From the NCBI RefSeq assembly GCF_001522545.3, contig NC_031774.1, positions 20,426,749 to 20,490,748 on the forward strand: 64,000 nucleotides of DNA. The letters run 5' to 3'. Positions 38,026 through 52,226 of this stretch are shown piece by piece. The notes under the pieces are model-generated. The model did not search any database. It was given only the letters and a program-made list of their open reading frames with translations, and had not been told where the DNA came from. Origin of the DNA: Parus major (taxonomy: Eukaryota; Chordata; Aves; Passeriformes; Paridae). Position 1 is the stretch's first letter, and each line of letters begins with the position of its first letter. Made by a program: the position numbers and the translations under genes.

Positions 38026-41000
38026 AAAACAGGAAGAAAATATATGGTAGAAAGCAAATACAGCTGACGTGTATATGTGCAATGGTGCTAAGATACAAAT
38101 TTAAAATTATAAAAATGACACCTGGAAAAAAAATAAAAAGTTTAAAGAAACCAAAACCTTTTCTGGATTCTCTGCTTTATCACCTATATGAAACTAAATA
38201 ACTCTCCAATCCCATGTCCAGAACTATCTCCTTTTTCCTTTGATATTAAAATGCCAGTCTAAAGAAGAACTCCACAAAAAAATCTAAAGCATGAACTAAA
38301 GAAAGTTATGAAATAATATGACAAACATGTCCCTTCTCATTAATAAAGAAATTAAGGCAGGAAAATAACAGTGAAAGTGTTCTAATTTTAAAGGACACCA
38401 TGAAATATTTGCTGTTACAAATAATATGAATGGTCTAACATCAGTATTGACCTAAGACAGTTGATTTCATTGGGTTTAATGACCCATCACACACACCAAC
38501 CTGGAGCTTTGCTCTGAGCAATCAGATCTAATAGACAGAAGCATTTCATCCATCATTCAGTGTTCAGAACCTGTTTGCTGTTGACTTTCTGAAGTTTATT
38601 TTTAAAATTCAGCTTTACATACTAAATATCCTTCATGAGACATCCCTAATCCCAGAATACATGTCAACTGAACATGGAGGTTGGTCCAAGAGCATGTTGT
38701 CTCACTGGCACCCCAGTGCACTACTAAGACGTGACCTTGGCTCATTCTTACTGAAAATGTTATTTCAAGGTACGAGGAAGTACATAAGCCAAGACCACAA
38801 AAGACTTGAACAAGTCAAAGCAAGATAATAGAAGATTGACCTGTTTCAAGGAAAAATAAAGGCTGACTTCCTCATATCCCTGAGGGTTGCTGACCTGAAA
38901 AGACTTATCAGCTGTCCCAGAGTCAGTAAATCCAATAATGCTGCCTATTGATTGTTCCTGATAGGCAATACATATTTGCTGATGTTTTATATATTTTGTC
39001 CCTTTCCCAGTGATAAAAAGGATATTACCAAGACTGACATGAGCAGGAAGGGGGTTATATCAGAATACACTGACATTTCAAAGGCCACATGGATGTGCCC
39101 ATATGAGTTGCAATTCCTTGTAGCATTCCACAGGACATACATGAGGACCAGTCTCAGTACAAAGTAGTTTTACAAAACTATTTTTTTGGGATCCAAATAC
39201 AAGACTCTTGTGAGATAATATGAAAAAAAAATTAAAAAAATTAATGGTAGGAAAATTATTTAAACTGATTTAGACTGTTCAACAGTTAAGTGACAAAGTC
39301 CTTGAGTTCAAAGCATGGCATTTCTTATTGTGCATTTTTTCACTTAAAGTGTGATTAACAAGATTCAAGCATTTCACCTCTGAAAGACAGATGACATGTC
39401 CTCATTCTCAGAATTCATGCAAAGAATAAAAGCTGTACTACCTAAGTGCACATACACAAAATCAGAAAAGCTATCACATTTAGAGTGAAATTCAAATACA
39501 ATTAAGGCATAAAAGCAACTAATGTCTTAGCATGAATAGCTTTACCCTTAGAATCATTAATATCTAATTCCAGATATATCTGATAATTCCCATTCCAGGC
39601 AGCAGTATTTGGAAGGATTTGGTACAAATAGAAAAGAAGTGGGCCTAGGTAAGGAAGCCAGAGGTCTGCCTCAATGGTCTTTGCACACTTGCTGCAAACA
39701 GTCAGGAACAGATTTTTCTGAAGGGTTTCAGAAGCTCACAGTAACTAAACCTTGTCTCAAACACACCTTTCAAGGTCACATCTTCCCACCCTCTGGGAAC
39801 TAGGCCACTCAAAAATCCAGTTTCCAATAGATCAGAGATAATTAAATTATGTTTTAAGTATTTGTTCCACAAAAAAGGTCACATTGTCCATTTTGCAGTC
39901 TCTCCACCTAAGCCATGGTGCTCGTTCAAAGGTGTCTTACATTAGTCTATAATGATGATTGTTTATAACTATCATCACCTTTTGTCAGGCCTACATATAC
40001 AATATTAATTTGATGTTCTTGAAGACTCCCGAAGAGACAGAGTTCAGGCTTTCTCTTTGTGGAGTTGAGCTGACACACATAAAGTGCTGTAATCACAGTC
40101 TGGTTTAAACTGACATGCCACCATTGCATTGGCAGTTTTATTTACATCTGGCACTTCGGTAGTTATTTGATTTAATAAAAGTTCTTTACCATAGACTGTC
40201 TAATTCAGAAATTTAAGAATAACATAGGAATATCAATTGGACCTTAAAAAGTGAATAAAGTGTAAATATTCCAAGTCATTGTGCCTTCCATAGGTCAGCT
40301 CATGATGCAAGACATATGGATCTATCAGAAGTAACTGAGCACTTTATAAGCATGTGACAAAGTCAACATTCACTGAGTGCTTACAGCTTTTTGGGAACAT
40401 GCTGAGAGCAGTTTAGTTCTTTAAATTCATACAGCAAGTCAGTACAGCTGCTGCTTCTCAGCTGCAGTAATCACAGGCAACTGCTTTTGTAAGATTTTCA
40501 AACCCAAAAACTTTCTTTGTTTAATCTAATGCCAGCATTCTCATACTACAGATGCTAATTTGGTCTTTGACTTCTCTCAGCAAAAGTATGACTTAGACAA
40601 GAGGGAGAAAAATAAAGTGTCTGGCTCCTGGTAATGGAACAGTTTTACATGGAAGCGGACTTGCACCTTAGATAGCCTTGGACTGACTAACCAATCTTTA
40701 AGCAGGAATTCAGGTACCATATCCTTGAAATTATATGTAGTGCACAATTCATCTGTGGAAATTAAAGGTTAGGGAAAATGGTTATGTTCTGGGCTAATCC
40801 TTATATCCAGAATAAGGGAAAAGCTAAATTCTCCAAAAAGTACCTCTTAGTGTACCAGAAGTACATTTGCTGAATAGAGCTAGGGACAGAAAAGAAAGAA
40901 ATCTTCCATATTCTGTAAGAAACAGACAAATTTTTGCTTACCAAATATGAAACCTGCTGTACCCTAACATGAACATTTTACCGTGTATCATTCTTTGCAT

Positions 41001-41100
41001 TAATTAATTAATTTGTAAAGCTAAGCATGTATTTATCCCAGATTATTAAAACTGTAAAAACAACCATGGGACACAAAAAATAAAATGGTGAAAAAGAGGA

Positions 41101-41159
41101 ATGGACATTTTGAAAAGACAGGATTAAATTAATTAAATGAACATTTTGAAAAGGCAGGA
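41101..41159. repeat. Tandem duplication, 36-bp period
   Basis: ATGGACATTTTGAAAAGACA (from 41101) and ATGAACATTTTGAAAAGGCA (from 41137) repeat with two substitutions over about 23 bp, separated by AT-rich DNA including TTAATTAA. It is a local duplication. Confidence 0.85.
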
Positions 41160-41829
41160 CATTCTGAAGTGATTCCAGTCTTGCAGTTCTGCTATCAGGG
41201 CTCTCAACTTCAGACTTACTTTAATTTTAATGCCTGTTCTTCTTCTACAGACACTTTCCTTATTTACAAATTCATAGATTCAGCCCATACTATTCTTCTG
41301 AGCAGAAGTAGCTGTACATTACAAAATGCTATGTTAAAACTTGTGCTGTTATATCCCATTACTAATATTAATACCCAAAATCAGAGCTTACTTTAAAATT
41401 CAAAAATAACATTAAGATCATATGCAAACACACACCCAAAGTACTAAAAAAACTGATACCTATCACAGCAGGAATATACTAATGTTCTTTATCTACTTAT
41501 GAAAATTCTGCCTGTTTTTGAAAACAGGGATCTTTTCCTTTCTCATTGAAATTGAGAATTTACATGTGGCTGACATCAGGGAGCCTTTTTTCCTCGCAAC
41601 ACAAGCAATACATTGTCTAAGAACAAATTTCATAGTCCGTTCATTCTAAGCAGCCACTTTTGTCAGCAGCAGTGGTGATGTGTACTAAATTACCTGGCAG
41701 ACAGAGAAAAGAATCAGTGCTGAACATTAAATTGCAAACATCACTGACAATGAGAATTTGAAAGGGTAAAATGAGCATTTATTTCTGTGAAATGGAAGAG
41801 ACAGAAAACAGTAATTTCTGTCCAATGCA

Positions 41830-42080
41830 GGACCAGGGTGTGCAATGACACCAACTATTGCATTCAACCTCCAGAGAAAACGGGCAGAAGAAGCTGATGT
41901 CCCACTCCACCCCCATGGCCACGCCCAGCCATCCTGAAGCAGTATCTGACTCCACCTCAGCAGCCCTCACCCAAGGACCAGCATCCTGGCCCAACCCATG
42001 CCTGTCCCATGGAGCTGTCCCCAGCCTGCACCCCAGTCCCACTCTCTGGACAGGGAGGCCCCACAGACCACAGCAATTTC
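41830..42080. other. C-rich, GC-elevated patch
   Basis: The plus strand is notably C-rich (many CCCA/CCTG words) against an AT-rich background. Frames of 87-89 codons on both strands cross it without a recognisable domain. I do not recognise a repeat family. Confidence 0.3.
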
Positions 42081-43956
42081 CTCAGAAGAGCAATTCAGGT
42101 GATCTGACTGATACCCAGATACACTAGAAATCTCACAACTCATTCGTTCATTAGGAATGTTTAACAAGTTCCTCCAATATTTAACTCAAATATAGACTTT
42201 TTGGAGAAGTTTTCCTCAATTAGAAAAGGGATTCTGATGAAAGTTACCCTCAGGTTTTTCTCACCAAGTACCCTCAAAACATTAGGTGCTTTCATTGCCT
42301 ATGAAAGAAAGAAAATAAACAGAAAAAAACCCCAGAAGTCCATTAACCTTAAGTAACCTGCAAGGATGCTTTTCTTTCAGATTAATAAATTTAATTAGTG
42401 CTGTGGGTGGCAGAGCTCCATTACTGTCTACCTTCTTCCTATTTTAAATATTTCCCAACTGCAACACAAACTGTACCCTTTAAGCAGTGCTCTGCTCTTC
42501 AGAAAAGACAGACATATGGTCCAAGGCAATAATTTGGAAAATGGGTAAAGCCACAGACAATGTAAGTGAAGTCAACCTATTTAATTGTAATCTACAAAAA
42601 CTCTGGAGTCAATTGTTGTACCCATCAGATATCTTGGGAATGCTATGCTCCTTCTTCCTCCTTTAAAGTTAAGAGTTACTGAAAGCTGAAAATATTAACA
42701 GAGAAGTAAAAAAATGTCTTCTTTGGGTACAGTGACTTGCATTTTATATCAGCAGAAAAAGTCATTGTCTTCTCTGTTTTTTTTCCAAGCAGCTGCATTC
42801 ACCACAGAAGCATTAACCAAGCTTATTCCAGCCAAAAAGGGAAAAAAATTAAACTGTCTGCAGTAGGACTGCTTGCACTTGTATTGACACTGTGTGGCAC
42901 CTTCCATTCTTCCCCTGAAAGTACTTCACACAGTACCTCCCTACATGGTTTATACTGTTAATGATTCTAATTATAGGTAAAAAAAAAAACAAAAAACAGT
43001 TCTCTACTTATAGTTCACAAGGAAAACAGCTTTTTTTTCTCTGAAATTATAGCCAGAACAAATCTGGAGATTTTTTTAGCCACATGTAACATGGGCCTAA
43101 ACTAGATCTCAAAAGCCACTGCACATGCCTTGTGCCAGCCTGTACATAAAAGTCAGCCTAGAGGTACATTCATGCTCCTCTCAGAATGTGCCACATGAAC
43201 AAGTAATTTAAACATTCTTTAAACAATTTTAGTATCTTTTAAGGGAAAAGATAATTCTATAAAATTTGAGCAGTAGGTGCATTCATGTGCACCTTTACAC
43301 TATATAAAAAAAAAAGAATCTAAGTAAAAAGTGGACCTACCACTCCAAATCCTGACAAATCCATGGCTAGTCAAAGAATTAAAACCCTAAGTGAGGATGA
43401 AAAATGCTACAGGATTTCAGGTAGAAAAGGCTTTAATAGGAATGATGGACTGACTATTGCAAAGAACACGGAGGAACCTTTGTAAGACATCCCTCTGTTG
43501 AGACAAATATCTCGATTTATATTTTATTGTCTTTAGAATAAATGGTAGAGTTATTTGGGATTTTGTTTGTATACATCTATAAATATGTGTTTGTATTTAT
43601 AAAGTTAGCATAAAAAATTAGACCAAAGACTAAAACTTATTCAAGAATCCCCTAAAAAAATTCTGATTTGAATTTGAATTTCTGAATTTCTGATTCTGAA
43701 TCTTCAACTTTTGTGTGTCTAAAGCGCACATTTCTTGACTGCTACATGAAAACCAAATTTGGGCTTCCTGCATTTATGACGCTTTGATTGTCTGCCTTTG
43801 TTTGATCAGAATTGATTTTGTCATTAAGTTTTCCTTTCTCTTTTCTTTACTGTCATGAACATAAGAACATAAAAATAAATGATGAAAAGTTTTAAGAAAG
43901 ACAAAAGGCTCTGCAACATCAGTCATTAGTGAATTGATTCCTCTATAGTTATTCCC

Positions 43957-44006
43957 TGACTGGGGTGGGGAAAGCCCCTTCCAACCAAACCATTCTATGA
44001 TTCTAG
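43957..44006 (+). mobile_element. CR1 LINE, 3' tail fragment
   Basis: About 50 bp: GACTGGGGTGGGGAAAGCCC is followed by CCTTCCAACCAAACCATTCT and the tail CATTCTATGATTCTA. Only the terminus of the element is present. Confidence 0.9.
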
Positions 44007-47000
44007 GAGAATGATAAATATTTTTTCTAAATTGATATCACAGGCATTTCCAATAACTTCTCACAATCTGAGCAGGGCTGCAGCTAGCTCACAGATTATG
44101 CCATTTTAAAATAACTAACAAATTGGTCAGCCCAGGAATTTAAATGGTAAGACACCCAAAAATATCAGCTCTGAATGCCACTTTGTTTGTAGGGCCTTAG
44201 TCATACCTTAAGCCCACCATGCACATTTCATGGAGAGGGAAAGTTTATGAAGACAGTAGCAACTAGGATCTCATTAGATTTGTTCACTCAGTCTTAACAG
44301 CCATGATTTCACAGATCCAACAATTCATAATTTCAGAGCTTTTTGTTTACTAGACTGTCTTGAGAAACATCTCTCCCATGGTCCTTGAAAGCTGACCACA
44401 GTGAGAGCATACTAAGCCAACAGGGTTTTGCTCTACTGGGTGCAGTGACCTTCAGCAGTGGCTGCACACCTGCCAGGGAAAGAAACAAAGTTCAGTGAAT
44501 GTAGAGAACATATTTTCAGTATATATGCTCCCAACTTTGCACTAATTTCACCTCAGACAGCTCCTGAAATTAATATGCTGCCAATATATTAACCACCCTC
44601 CATTTAACTATCATCCATGAACTCATGTAATTTGCAAAGAAATTCCATTATATTATTATAAGATCACAAACCAGACTGGCCTTAAAGGAGACCAATGAGC
44701 CAATTTTACAGCAGCCAGGCAGATTGTTTGCCTTGGAATGGAAATGAAGATGTTGGAAACTCACTGAAAGCTTCTGTAGATTTTAAAGATGCCTCTTTTC
44801 ATGCAAGTGAGGATTTTTAATCAGTCCTAGAGTTTCTGTCTTCCAGACTGAAAATATCTGCAGTATTGTTTCCCCCTTATTGATCATAAGTTACGTGATA
44901 GCAGAAAACACACAAGTGTCCACAGATAAACAAAATCTGATTCAACTATCCAAAGATTTGGGTAGTAAGAATCACTGTAGCTTATTTGCCAAATAAGCAA
45001 TTAACATTTCAAAGATGTTTTTTTCTACATACTAATAAAGATACCCTGCTAAATCCACAACATTTGAAGGCTTCAAATGAGGGCAGTACAAAACAAAGGG
45101 AAAAGTTAAACCTTTTAATAACACTTGAATATAGTTTGAAAACTCTTTTTGAGACAGATCTGAAATAAGCCCCTCCTTCTCAAAAATAACCCCCAGGAGA
45201 CAGCACACGAGTCTTATCTTCCACAGAGAGTAAAAAGCATATTCTGTAAAAGTAGACTATCCTTCTGGATTACCATGATTCTGCAGTCCTTTCCCTCTGC
45301 TTTCCAAACCAACTGCACTCCATAAAGAAGATTGGCAGATTATATAATCCCACAAAAGAGGGATAGAGTCTGAAAGGAAGCACTACAGACCAACCACAGA
45401 ATCCACAATTCCAGCTAGATATGAAGAGGCAATCATGTACATTACACTGCCAAAAGTCTGTGCCTTCTCAGATTAATCCAGTTTGTCTTCAAGTGAATTC
45501 AGAAAAAGTACAAGAAATCTGTGAATAGATTTTTTTAAAAAAAAAACAAAGAAACTAATAATTAAAAGCTTCAACATGGTAAAATGATTTGAAAATTATA
45601 GGTTTTGCAGACTGTGAAAATAACAAAGTGTAACATTATGACCAAGGCCATGCAAATCCACTGTTCTTCAGTATGTTACCTGGACATAGCATATATTGCT
45701 CAATAAAGTAATACCCACAATAAATATAATGCTCTATAGCTGAACAAACTAAGCAGTTAAAAAAATTCAATCACAGAAATGGAGAGGAAGAAGTCTATTC
45801 AATGCTCTTGTTTCTGATATGTTAGTGGTTATGTCATGGGTGACTTTGCTTCTAAAATTAAGTTTTTCATTCACAAAATCAATATAAAAGAATATAAAAG
45901 AGATTTTTTTCTCATGTAGTTTTGCATCTCCATCTTGTCATTTCACATCATGTAGAGATGCTGAATGCTGGTTTTTACATGTAATATTACCTTTAAAACA
46001 TTTTCTTTCTTATATTTTAAAGTATGAACATTACCAGAGTAGCTTTCCTACAGCTATGGGATCTCCATACATCTCTAATGTAAGCTATTCATCAGCACTG
46101 TTATATTTAGGCAAAATGCTCCTAGAAACTAATAAGAGCAAAAATACGTTATCACATATCTTGATCTGACACTTCTTAATGTTGCTCTGTTGTATAAAGC
46201 GAAAAAAAAGGTGAGAGAGTTCAAAGGGACCACACCAAGATGATTCTCAAAGAGCAATGGTCGCACAAAACTGTTCTCATCTGTCAATGTTTTTTCTTTA
46301 GCTTTCCTTCTATTGACTAACCAGCACAACCAAGTTTTTAGAAATGCATGACTGTGATAAATCAACTTGGCATCAAGTTTCAAGCTTCAGGGTGCACTAG
46401 GAAGAACACAATGAGTCACTGAAGTAAAGCAAAAGCAGAGAAAAAATTGTAAAATGGAATCCAAGCTCAAACAGGGAAGAGAGAATAAGGGTAAGAGTTT
46501 GAGTTCATTATAATAGTATCATTTCTAAGCTAGATATGTACCTTGGTCTTTATTGCACTATAGTCTAGACATTTCTATACAAAGCTGAACAGTTCCAGAA
46601 ATATTTGAAAGACAAACACAACTTCTGTAAATGGTGCAGTTTATTGGCTTAGAAGAACAAAACAGGTGAAGGATCCACATATAAATGGTGTATTTAAAAG
46701 TATTCTCACAGGTTTTAGACACTGGTCTGGGAACAAACCAAAAGGAGCTGTAAAACCTAAACCTCCAGTGTTACTGAATGATATAGATCTGACTGAAGTG
46801 AATGTGGTCTGCATCCTTTAAGTCATCAGGTCTTAAGAACTTGAGTAGTAAATTTGTGGTAGTATCACACACACTGTCTTCTCCGACTCCCTACTTTCAT
46901 TCATCTCACTGTTTTCAAATTTATAGAGATGCAGAAAAAGCATAAATATTCATGTCATATACAAAAACAAAACATGCAGCTTTCTTTCTTTCTTAGTTAG

Positions 47001-47834
47001 GAAAGTATCAAATGTGAAATAGTGCTACAGACGAGTTCTGAAAATGATACACTTGACATGTCAGTGGAAACTAAAATAACAAATGGTGCATTTAAATCCT
47101 GAAAATGAACTGCATGACTTGTACAGAAACAAAACAGGATAAAACCACTTCAATAAACACCCTGAAAACTCTTACACTCAGGAGAGGTAAATAATATTAC
47201 TAATCTTAAGAGCAACTAAACACTTCACAGGATCAGATCCTAGGAAGCTGCAAATTTGTATGTGATAAGGCAGTTGGAGATATAGATCATTTTCTGCAAA
47301 ATAACGAACAATGTCAAGAACTCTGGCTATGTTTCTTAACAACTACCATTAAGCTGTGATAAATTAGATAGCTGATAAAAATATGACTACAGAAAACTCC
47401 ACTAAAAGGCCTGTAATACTAGGGGGAAACGTATCATAAAAACCTAAAGATGCATCTTGAGCTTGTCAACAGAGGAGTCACTTAGGCAGATCCATGCAAT
47501 GAAAGTATAGCAGAAATATAGTGATCAAAATTCAATGTTCACATGACAATCTGGATTTGATAGTATTTAAAAACACTCAAAAATTTCAAACACAAAATTT
47601 TAATTCTAGTTTGGCCTAAGAATTGGAAGAGAGGAAGGGAGTTATACCTACAATTATTGCTCACTCTAAATACAATTATATTGACTTGCCTAAACTTTAC
47701 TTTTCTTGAAAATTCTCTTTGTCTCAACTCTAGAACATCAGACTTTCACAATTTTGTTTGGCTCGCTCTCATACTAATGACCAGCACTCAAATTCATGAC
47801 TTGTCTATTTCACTGACAAATTCTTAAAATTTAA

Positions 47835-47962
47835 AAAATATTTTGGGGTTTCTTTGGTTGGTTACTTGTAGGGTTGGTTTGGGATTTTTCTCTTGTTTAG
47901 TTTCAGGTGGGTTTTTTGTTTATTTGGGGTTTTTTTTTAATATAGCAAGAAAAAAAAAAAAC
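47835..47962. repeat. T/G-rich tract followed by A-run
   Basis: The plus strand alternates long T-runs with G-runs of two to four, then passes into a 13-base A-run near 47950-47962. The G-runs could in principle support G-rich secondary structure, but the spacing is irregular. Confidence 0.75.
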
Positions 47963-49117
47963 TTGTCTAAGTAAAACATTCTAGATATTTTCCATGATGA
48001 TACTACATAGCTTTGGCAAATTTACCTCCAAGTCTTAGAAAAGGAATCAAGCCCAAGGTTGTCCCAAGACATTGCATCACATGTATACAATCATAAAACC
48101 ATTTCTGAGTAGGAAAACTTGATTAAATGCATTCAGACTACATGTATGGTCTTCAAAGAAATATGTAGTAAATAAATTACATGAGAAACAGCTTTGTGCT
48201 TAGCTTATCCAAATGGTCTAAAAAAAACATTCTTAGCACCTTATCAAAAATAATCACCTTCACTGAGAAACACATAAAAACTCAAATCCCTCTACTGCAA
48301 GGCAAATGAGTCCTTAAAATCTTATACAGTAAGAAGTAATGTGTCTGAAGATTCCTTACACATCAGACTACTTCCCAGTAAAGAAGTATTTGGAAGAAAT
48401 CAGGATTTTGGAAGTGAAAATTTTCTGGTTTCCTTGTGTTACCTCCCATCACTATCAGGTATATCAGGATATCGGGTAAAAGCCACTTGGAAATCTTTCA
48501 AGAATTAACACCCAAATGTTTATTTTATTATGTCGTTTAAAACATTGCTAAAAAAGTGCATACAACAAATAACAGGATTGGTTTTGCTGATGCTTTACTT
48601 TGGTTTCTTCATTACACAAAAATATTTCCCTCTTCTCTGTATATCTACTGAGACATTTACCATGTCTGTTCCCCTCCACTCAGTTTCATTGCTCAACAGA
48701 TTGCCTCTCTCATTCCATTTACATGACTTTCAGACTGCTTCCTTTTTGCAATATCTGTTCCAAGCCTTTAGCTGGTGGCTCAACTATCTCTTAATTGAAA
48801 TAATTCTGTAGTAAGAATTTTTTTTAGAATTAAAACAAAAAGCACAACAGCCTGTAAATTTATTAAAGGCTAATCTCCCATACTAACACATCTTGTTCTG
48901 CATCACAAAAACACATTTGAGATCTTCTAGGGTCTTTTCATTAGGCTTTTTAAAGTTAAGTGTCTGTAAGTGTGATTCTTTTTACTCAATGATATATAGA
49001 TATATCTGTGATCAGCATTTGGTGTGACAGTCCCCTCTTCCAAACTGATTTTCTCATGGTTTGTATCAAAATTTCCTGCCTTTCTCTTCCTAACTTAATA
49101 TAAAGACAGACATATAT

Positions 49118-49145
49118 TTGCAGGTATATAAATATATATATATGT
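49118..49145. repeat. AT dinucleotide tract
   Basis: An imperfect (TA)n run around 49123-49142, typical of a short AT microsatellite. Confidence 0.75.
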
Positions 49146-49554
49146 ACATAACACATGCCTATTTAGGAAATGAGCAGACTTTTACTTCCTTTGCTCTGTC
49201 ACATAAACTCATTGTCTGTTTTTGAGCAATGAGCACACACTGCTGTTAGCAGAGACAAATAAGTTCAATTGATTACATTACGAGAACTCAAGTATTTCTA
49301 CCTGCATGCTCTGTTACTCCTCAGTTATATTACTTCCCTTCTGCATGATTTACACACCAGGTTTATAAGCCTTTTATTTTACTTTCCCTAGATAAAATAT
49401 ATACAAACCTTTTTCTTTTTTTTTCACTGTACAACAGCAATTCAATTTCTTTTCCAGGGCCTGCAAAGTGATTTTGCTAAAGACCCCTAGGAAAGAAACA
49501 CAAATCATCTCTGTGCCTTCTGGTGTTGGTTACCATCTTTACGAGCAACCCAAG

Positions 49555-50211
49555 GAATGAGATTTACCTTTACCTTAAGATGAGAATGACATGGAAGATG
49601 GGCCAAAGTAGTGTCAGTGCCCTGAACTGGAGGACCATGACTGTGAGACTGATTGACCCCCAGCTGATCCTGAACTTGTGTAGGACCTGCTGCTCCAGCT
49701 GGATCCCTACAAATCTAAGGGGCTTAATGGGATTCATCTGAGAATCCTCAAGGTGCTAGCTAATACCATCACAAAGTCTCTCTCAACAATTTTTGAGCAG
49801 TCTTGGGAATCCACAGAGGTCCTAGCTGAGTGGAAGCTGGCCAACATTGTCCTGGTTCTTGAGAAGGGCAAGAAGGATGATCCCAGAAAATACAGGCTGT
49901 CAGCTGCTGAGGTCACTTGGTCTGTTCAGCCTGGAGAAGAGATCTCACTGTGGTCCTCAGCATCCTCACAAGGGGAAGCAGAGGGGTAGATACTAATCTT
50001 TTCACTCTCATGAGTGACAGGACTCAAGGAAATTTTATGAATTTTAGGTTGGATATCAGGAAAAGCAGGGGGGTGGTTGGTCACCAGGATAGGAAGCATT
50101 TGAACAATGCTTTCAGACATATGCTGGTATTCTTGGGAACATCCTGGGCAGACTCAGGAGTTGGGCTCAGTCATCCTCATGGGTTCCTTTCAATACAGAA
50201 TATTCTATGAT
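49555..50211 (+). pseudogene. CR1 LINE remnant with partial reverse-transcriptase reading frame and internal deletion
   Basis: The left part, to about 49900, encodes the linker and start of the CR1 ORF2 reverse transcriptase. Conceptual fragments include LQLDPYKSKGLNGIHLRIL-type text across a frame change, then FEQSWESTEVLAEWKLANIV and EKGKKDDPRKYR (frame opening at 49753). This matches the CR1 block that normally reads '...SWESGEVPADWKLANV...KKGKKEDPGNYR'. At about 49900-49915 the sequence jumps to the 3' untranslated region (GGTCTGTTCAGCCTGGAGAA, GGATATCAGGAAAAGCAGGG). Most of the catalytic domain, including the YXDD region, is therefore absent. It ends in ATTCTATGATCCTA near 50211. The frameshift and deletion mean it cannot make an active enzyme. 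Confidence 0.9.
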
Positions 50212-51344
50212 CCTAGGATTTTACTTGTCACAGAACAATGGAACATCTGAGAAGCTAGTAAGTATGAGCAACAAGTTTACTTGTGGTCCAGGCTGAAGTC
50301 CAGCATTTGGATATCCCTGTAAGGAGTGCTCAGTGAGTTTATATTTCTGAAATACATATCATAGCATCCTCTCACTAAAGCAAAAACAACTGAAAATAAA
50401 TAGTGCCTCAGAACTATTATTAGAATCCAATACGTATTTCAATTAAAATCAATTTATAATAGCCAGATTAGATGAGAAGTACTCTAAATCTTTGAGTTAT
50501 CCTCCTGTTCTTGGGGAGTTTAAAGACCCACCTAGTGAATCTTTTAGCCTTGACACCATTTTATTTAGATTAATAGCTACATTTGTTTTGGTTTTAGTAC
50601 CAGGTATTATTCAGAACACAACAGGAAAATGAGGGCAGGGACACCTACCACAGGGATTCCTCATTTGTGTCAAACAAGAGCAAATCCACAACATTCCTGC
50701 TCAATTTTCACTTTAACTCATACTCCCCTCTCATAAATGCCAATACCCACAGGCACCTACTCTCAGATAAACTACCAACTGCCCAATTCAAATCTGCCTT
50801 GCCTTAGAGTCAGCAAGGAGGCAGCAGCAGAAGGACAATAGTTATATCTGCTCTGGTAGCAGCCTGCTGCCCATCCAGATCACACAGGACATGCTTCAGG
50901 GAAGGTCAGACTTCAGGTATTCAGATCCATTACATTTCACATCAGCAATAGCTCAGTCACAGGGGTCATTCCTTCCCTTTCACTAGAGTAATCTCAGTGG
51001 TGTGTACTGAAAAAGAGATTGAATTCCAAAACCAAGTAAAAGTTATAAGCCTAGAAGTCACTATTTATAGTCCTAGAACTGTAGCCTGCTTTCTCACTTT
51101 GGACAAGTCAGGACAAATTTATCTGTTCAGTCAATGAACCATTTGAGGCAGCCATTTCTCCCTCTACACATGGGAATAAAATTTTGCACTGCAAAAAGAC
51201 ATGGATTTTTCCTAAATTACAAGAGATAGTCTAATAACACAAATTAGACTAGATCAATACCCTGTCAGATCACTTGTTAATGAAAGTCACATGAGCCCAC
51301 CTTCAGTCCAGTGGAAAAACAATGAAACATTGCATGATGTAAAA

Positions 51345-51462
51345 AGAACACACAAACAAAAACAGACATACAAACACAAAAAACCCTCAAACAAAATAAA
51401 AAAAAAAAACACCAAAAAAAACCCAAAAACAAAAAACAAAACAAAACACCCATCCACCCACA
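51345..51462. repeat. A/C-rich low-complexity tract
   Basis: About 118 bp of A-runs broken by C (CAAA, ACAAAAC and CCCA units). The minus-strand frame 51287-51475 is a phenylalanine-rich artefact of this composition. Confidence 0.9.
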
Positions 51463-51680
51463 AATAAGATATCATATTGGAATGATCAAATTTAGACTAA
51501 AAAAAACAAAAAACCCTAATATACTCTGTCACTTTAATAGTAATACTTTTTTTTTTCTTTTATATGTAATATATTTTGTCAAATGCTTCTGCTTTGAATC
51601 ATATGAATGCTATTTCCCAACCCAGCTCTTCTCCACCTTAATAGTAGAGGCTACAGTGTTTCATTTTTCATTTGTGCCTC

Positions 51681-51695
51681 TGTGTGTGTGTGTGT
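51681..51695. repeat. Short (GT)n microsatellite
   Basis: About seven TG units in a row. It is a minor dinucleotide repeat. Confidence 0.85.
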
Positions 51696-52221
51696 CAAGG
51701 GCAACCAAACACAGCACACAAAAGCTCAGCATGATCCATGGGTATTTATTGTGGTACATGCTGTTATTTATCCTAATATAATTACTACAGCACAGAATAG
51801 AACCAACGAGGTTGAAGGTAATTGAGCTGATATGTCATTGTGTATTAATTTTAAAAGGGTATATGTAGTGGTGAATAGTTCATTCAAGGGGCTCATATTT
51901 GAATCTTCTACAAGACACAAGTAATTAAAGATCTTCAGTGGGGCTGCTTTTGAAGTTGCTGAGCTTGGAACAAGATGGAGGTGTGTCTCCCACATTTTTA
52001 AAGACAGTCTGACTGACAAGACAGGTTTAGGTTTCTGGCCACAGAAGCACACACTGCTACTTGTTCCAAAACCAACTCTCTCAAGATTTAGACTAATGGC
52101 TTAACCTTTGACTCAGTCTACCTCTCAGAAAATAGAGACAAAACTGAACCCCTGGTTATGAAGAATTAGTAACCAGCACATATGGCTAAGTATTATGAAT
52201 ATAAAGAATGTAATTACCTAA

Positions 52222-52226
52222 TTACC
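52222..52226. repeat. Target-site duplication, left copy (TTACC)
   Basis: Directly abuts the LTR end at 52227 and is repeated at 52847-52851. If the A at 52846 is counted, the shared word is six bases, ATTACC. Confidence 0.8.

Larger units (their letters stand above)
33685..43956. other. Long non-coding stretch
   Basis: About 10 kb without a supported gene. It contains the 22-bp inverted match at 34798-34819, the GC-elevated patches at 34141-34480 and 41830-42080, a possible CR1-like relic at about 37725-38025, and the 36-bp-period tandem repeat at 41101-41159. The remainder is AT-rich and unremarkable. Confidence 0.5.
44007..49554. other. Non-coding stretch
   Basis: About 5.5 kb without a supported gene or mobile element. 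A T/G-rich tract is at 47835-47962, an AT dinucleotide tract is at 49118-49145, and small duplications such as ATATAAAAGA are near 45885-45902. Confidence 0.5.
50216..52226. other. Non-coding stretch
   Basis: No gene or transposon was recognised apart from the A/C-rich tract at 51345-51462 and a short GT repeat at 51681-51695. Confidence 0.5.

Noticed and set aside
51287..51475. Hydrophobic 62-codon frame (minus strand) as a membrane peptide
   Set aside because: The phenylalanine-rich composition is just the translation of an A/C-rich simple repeat.
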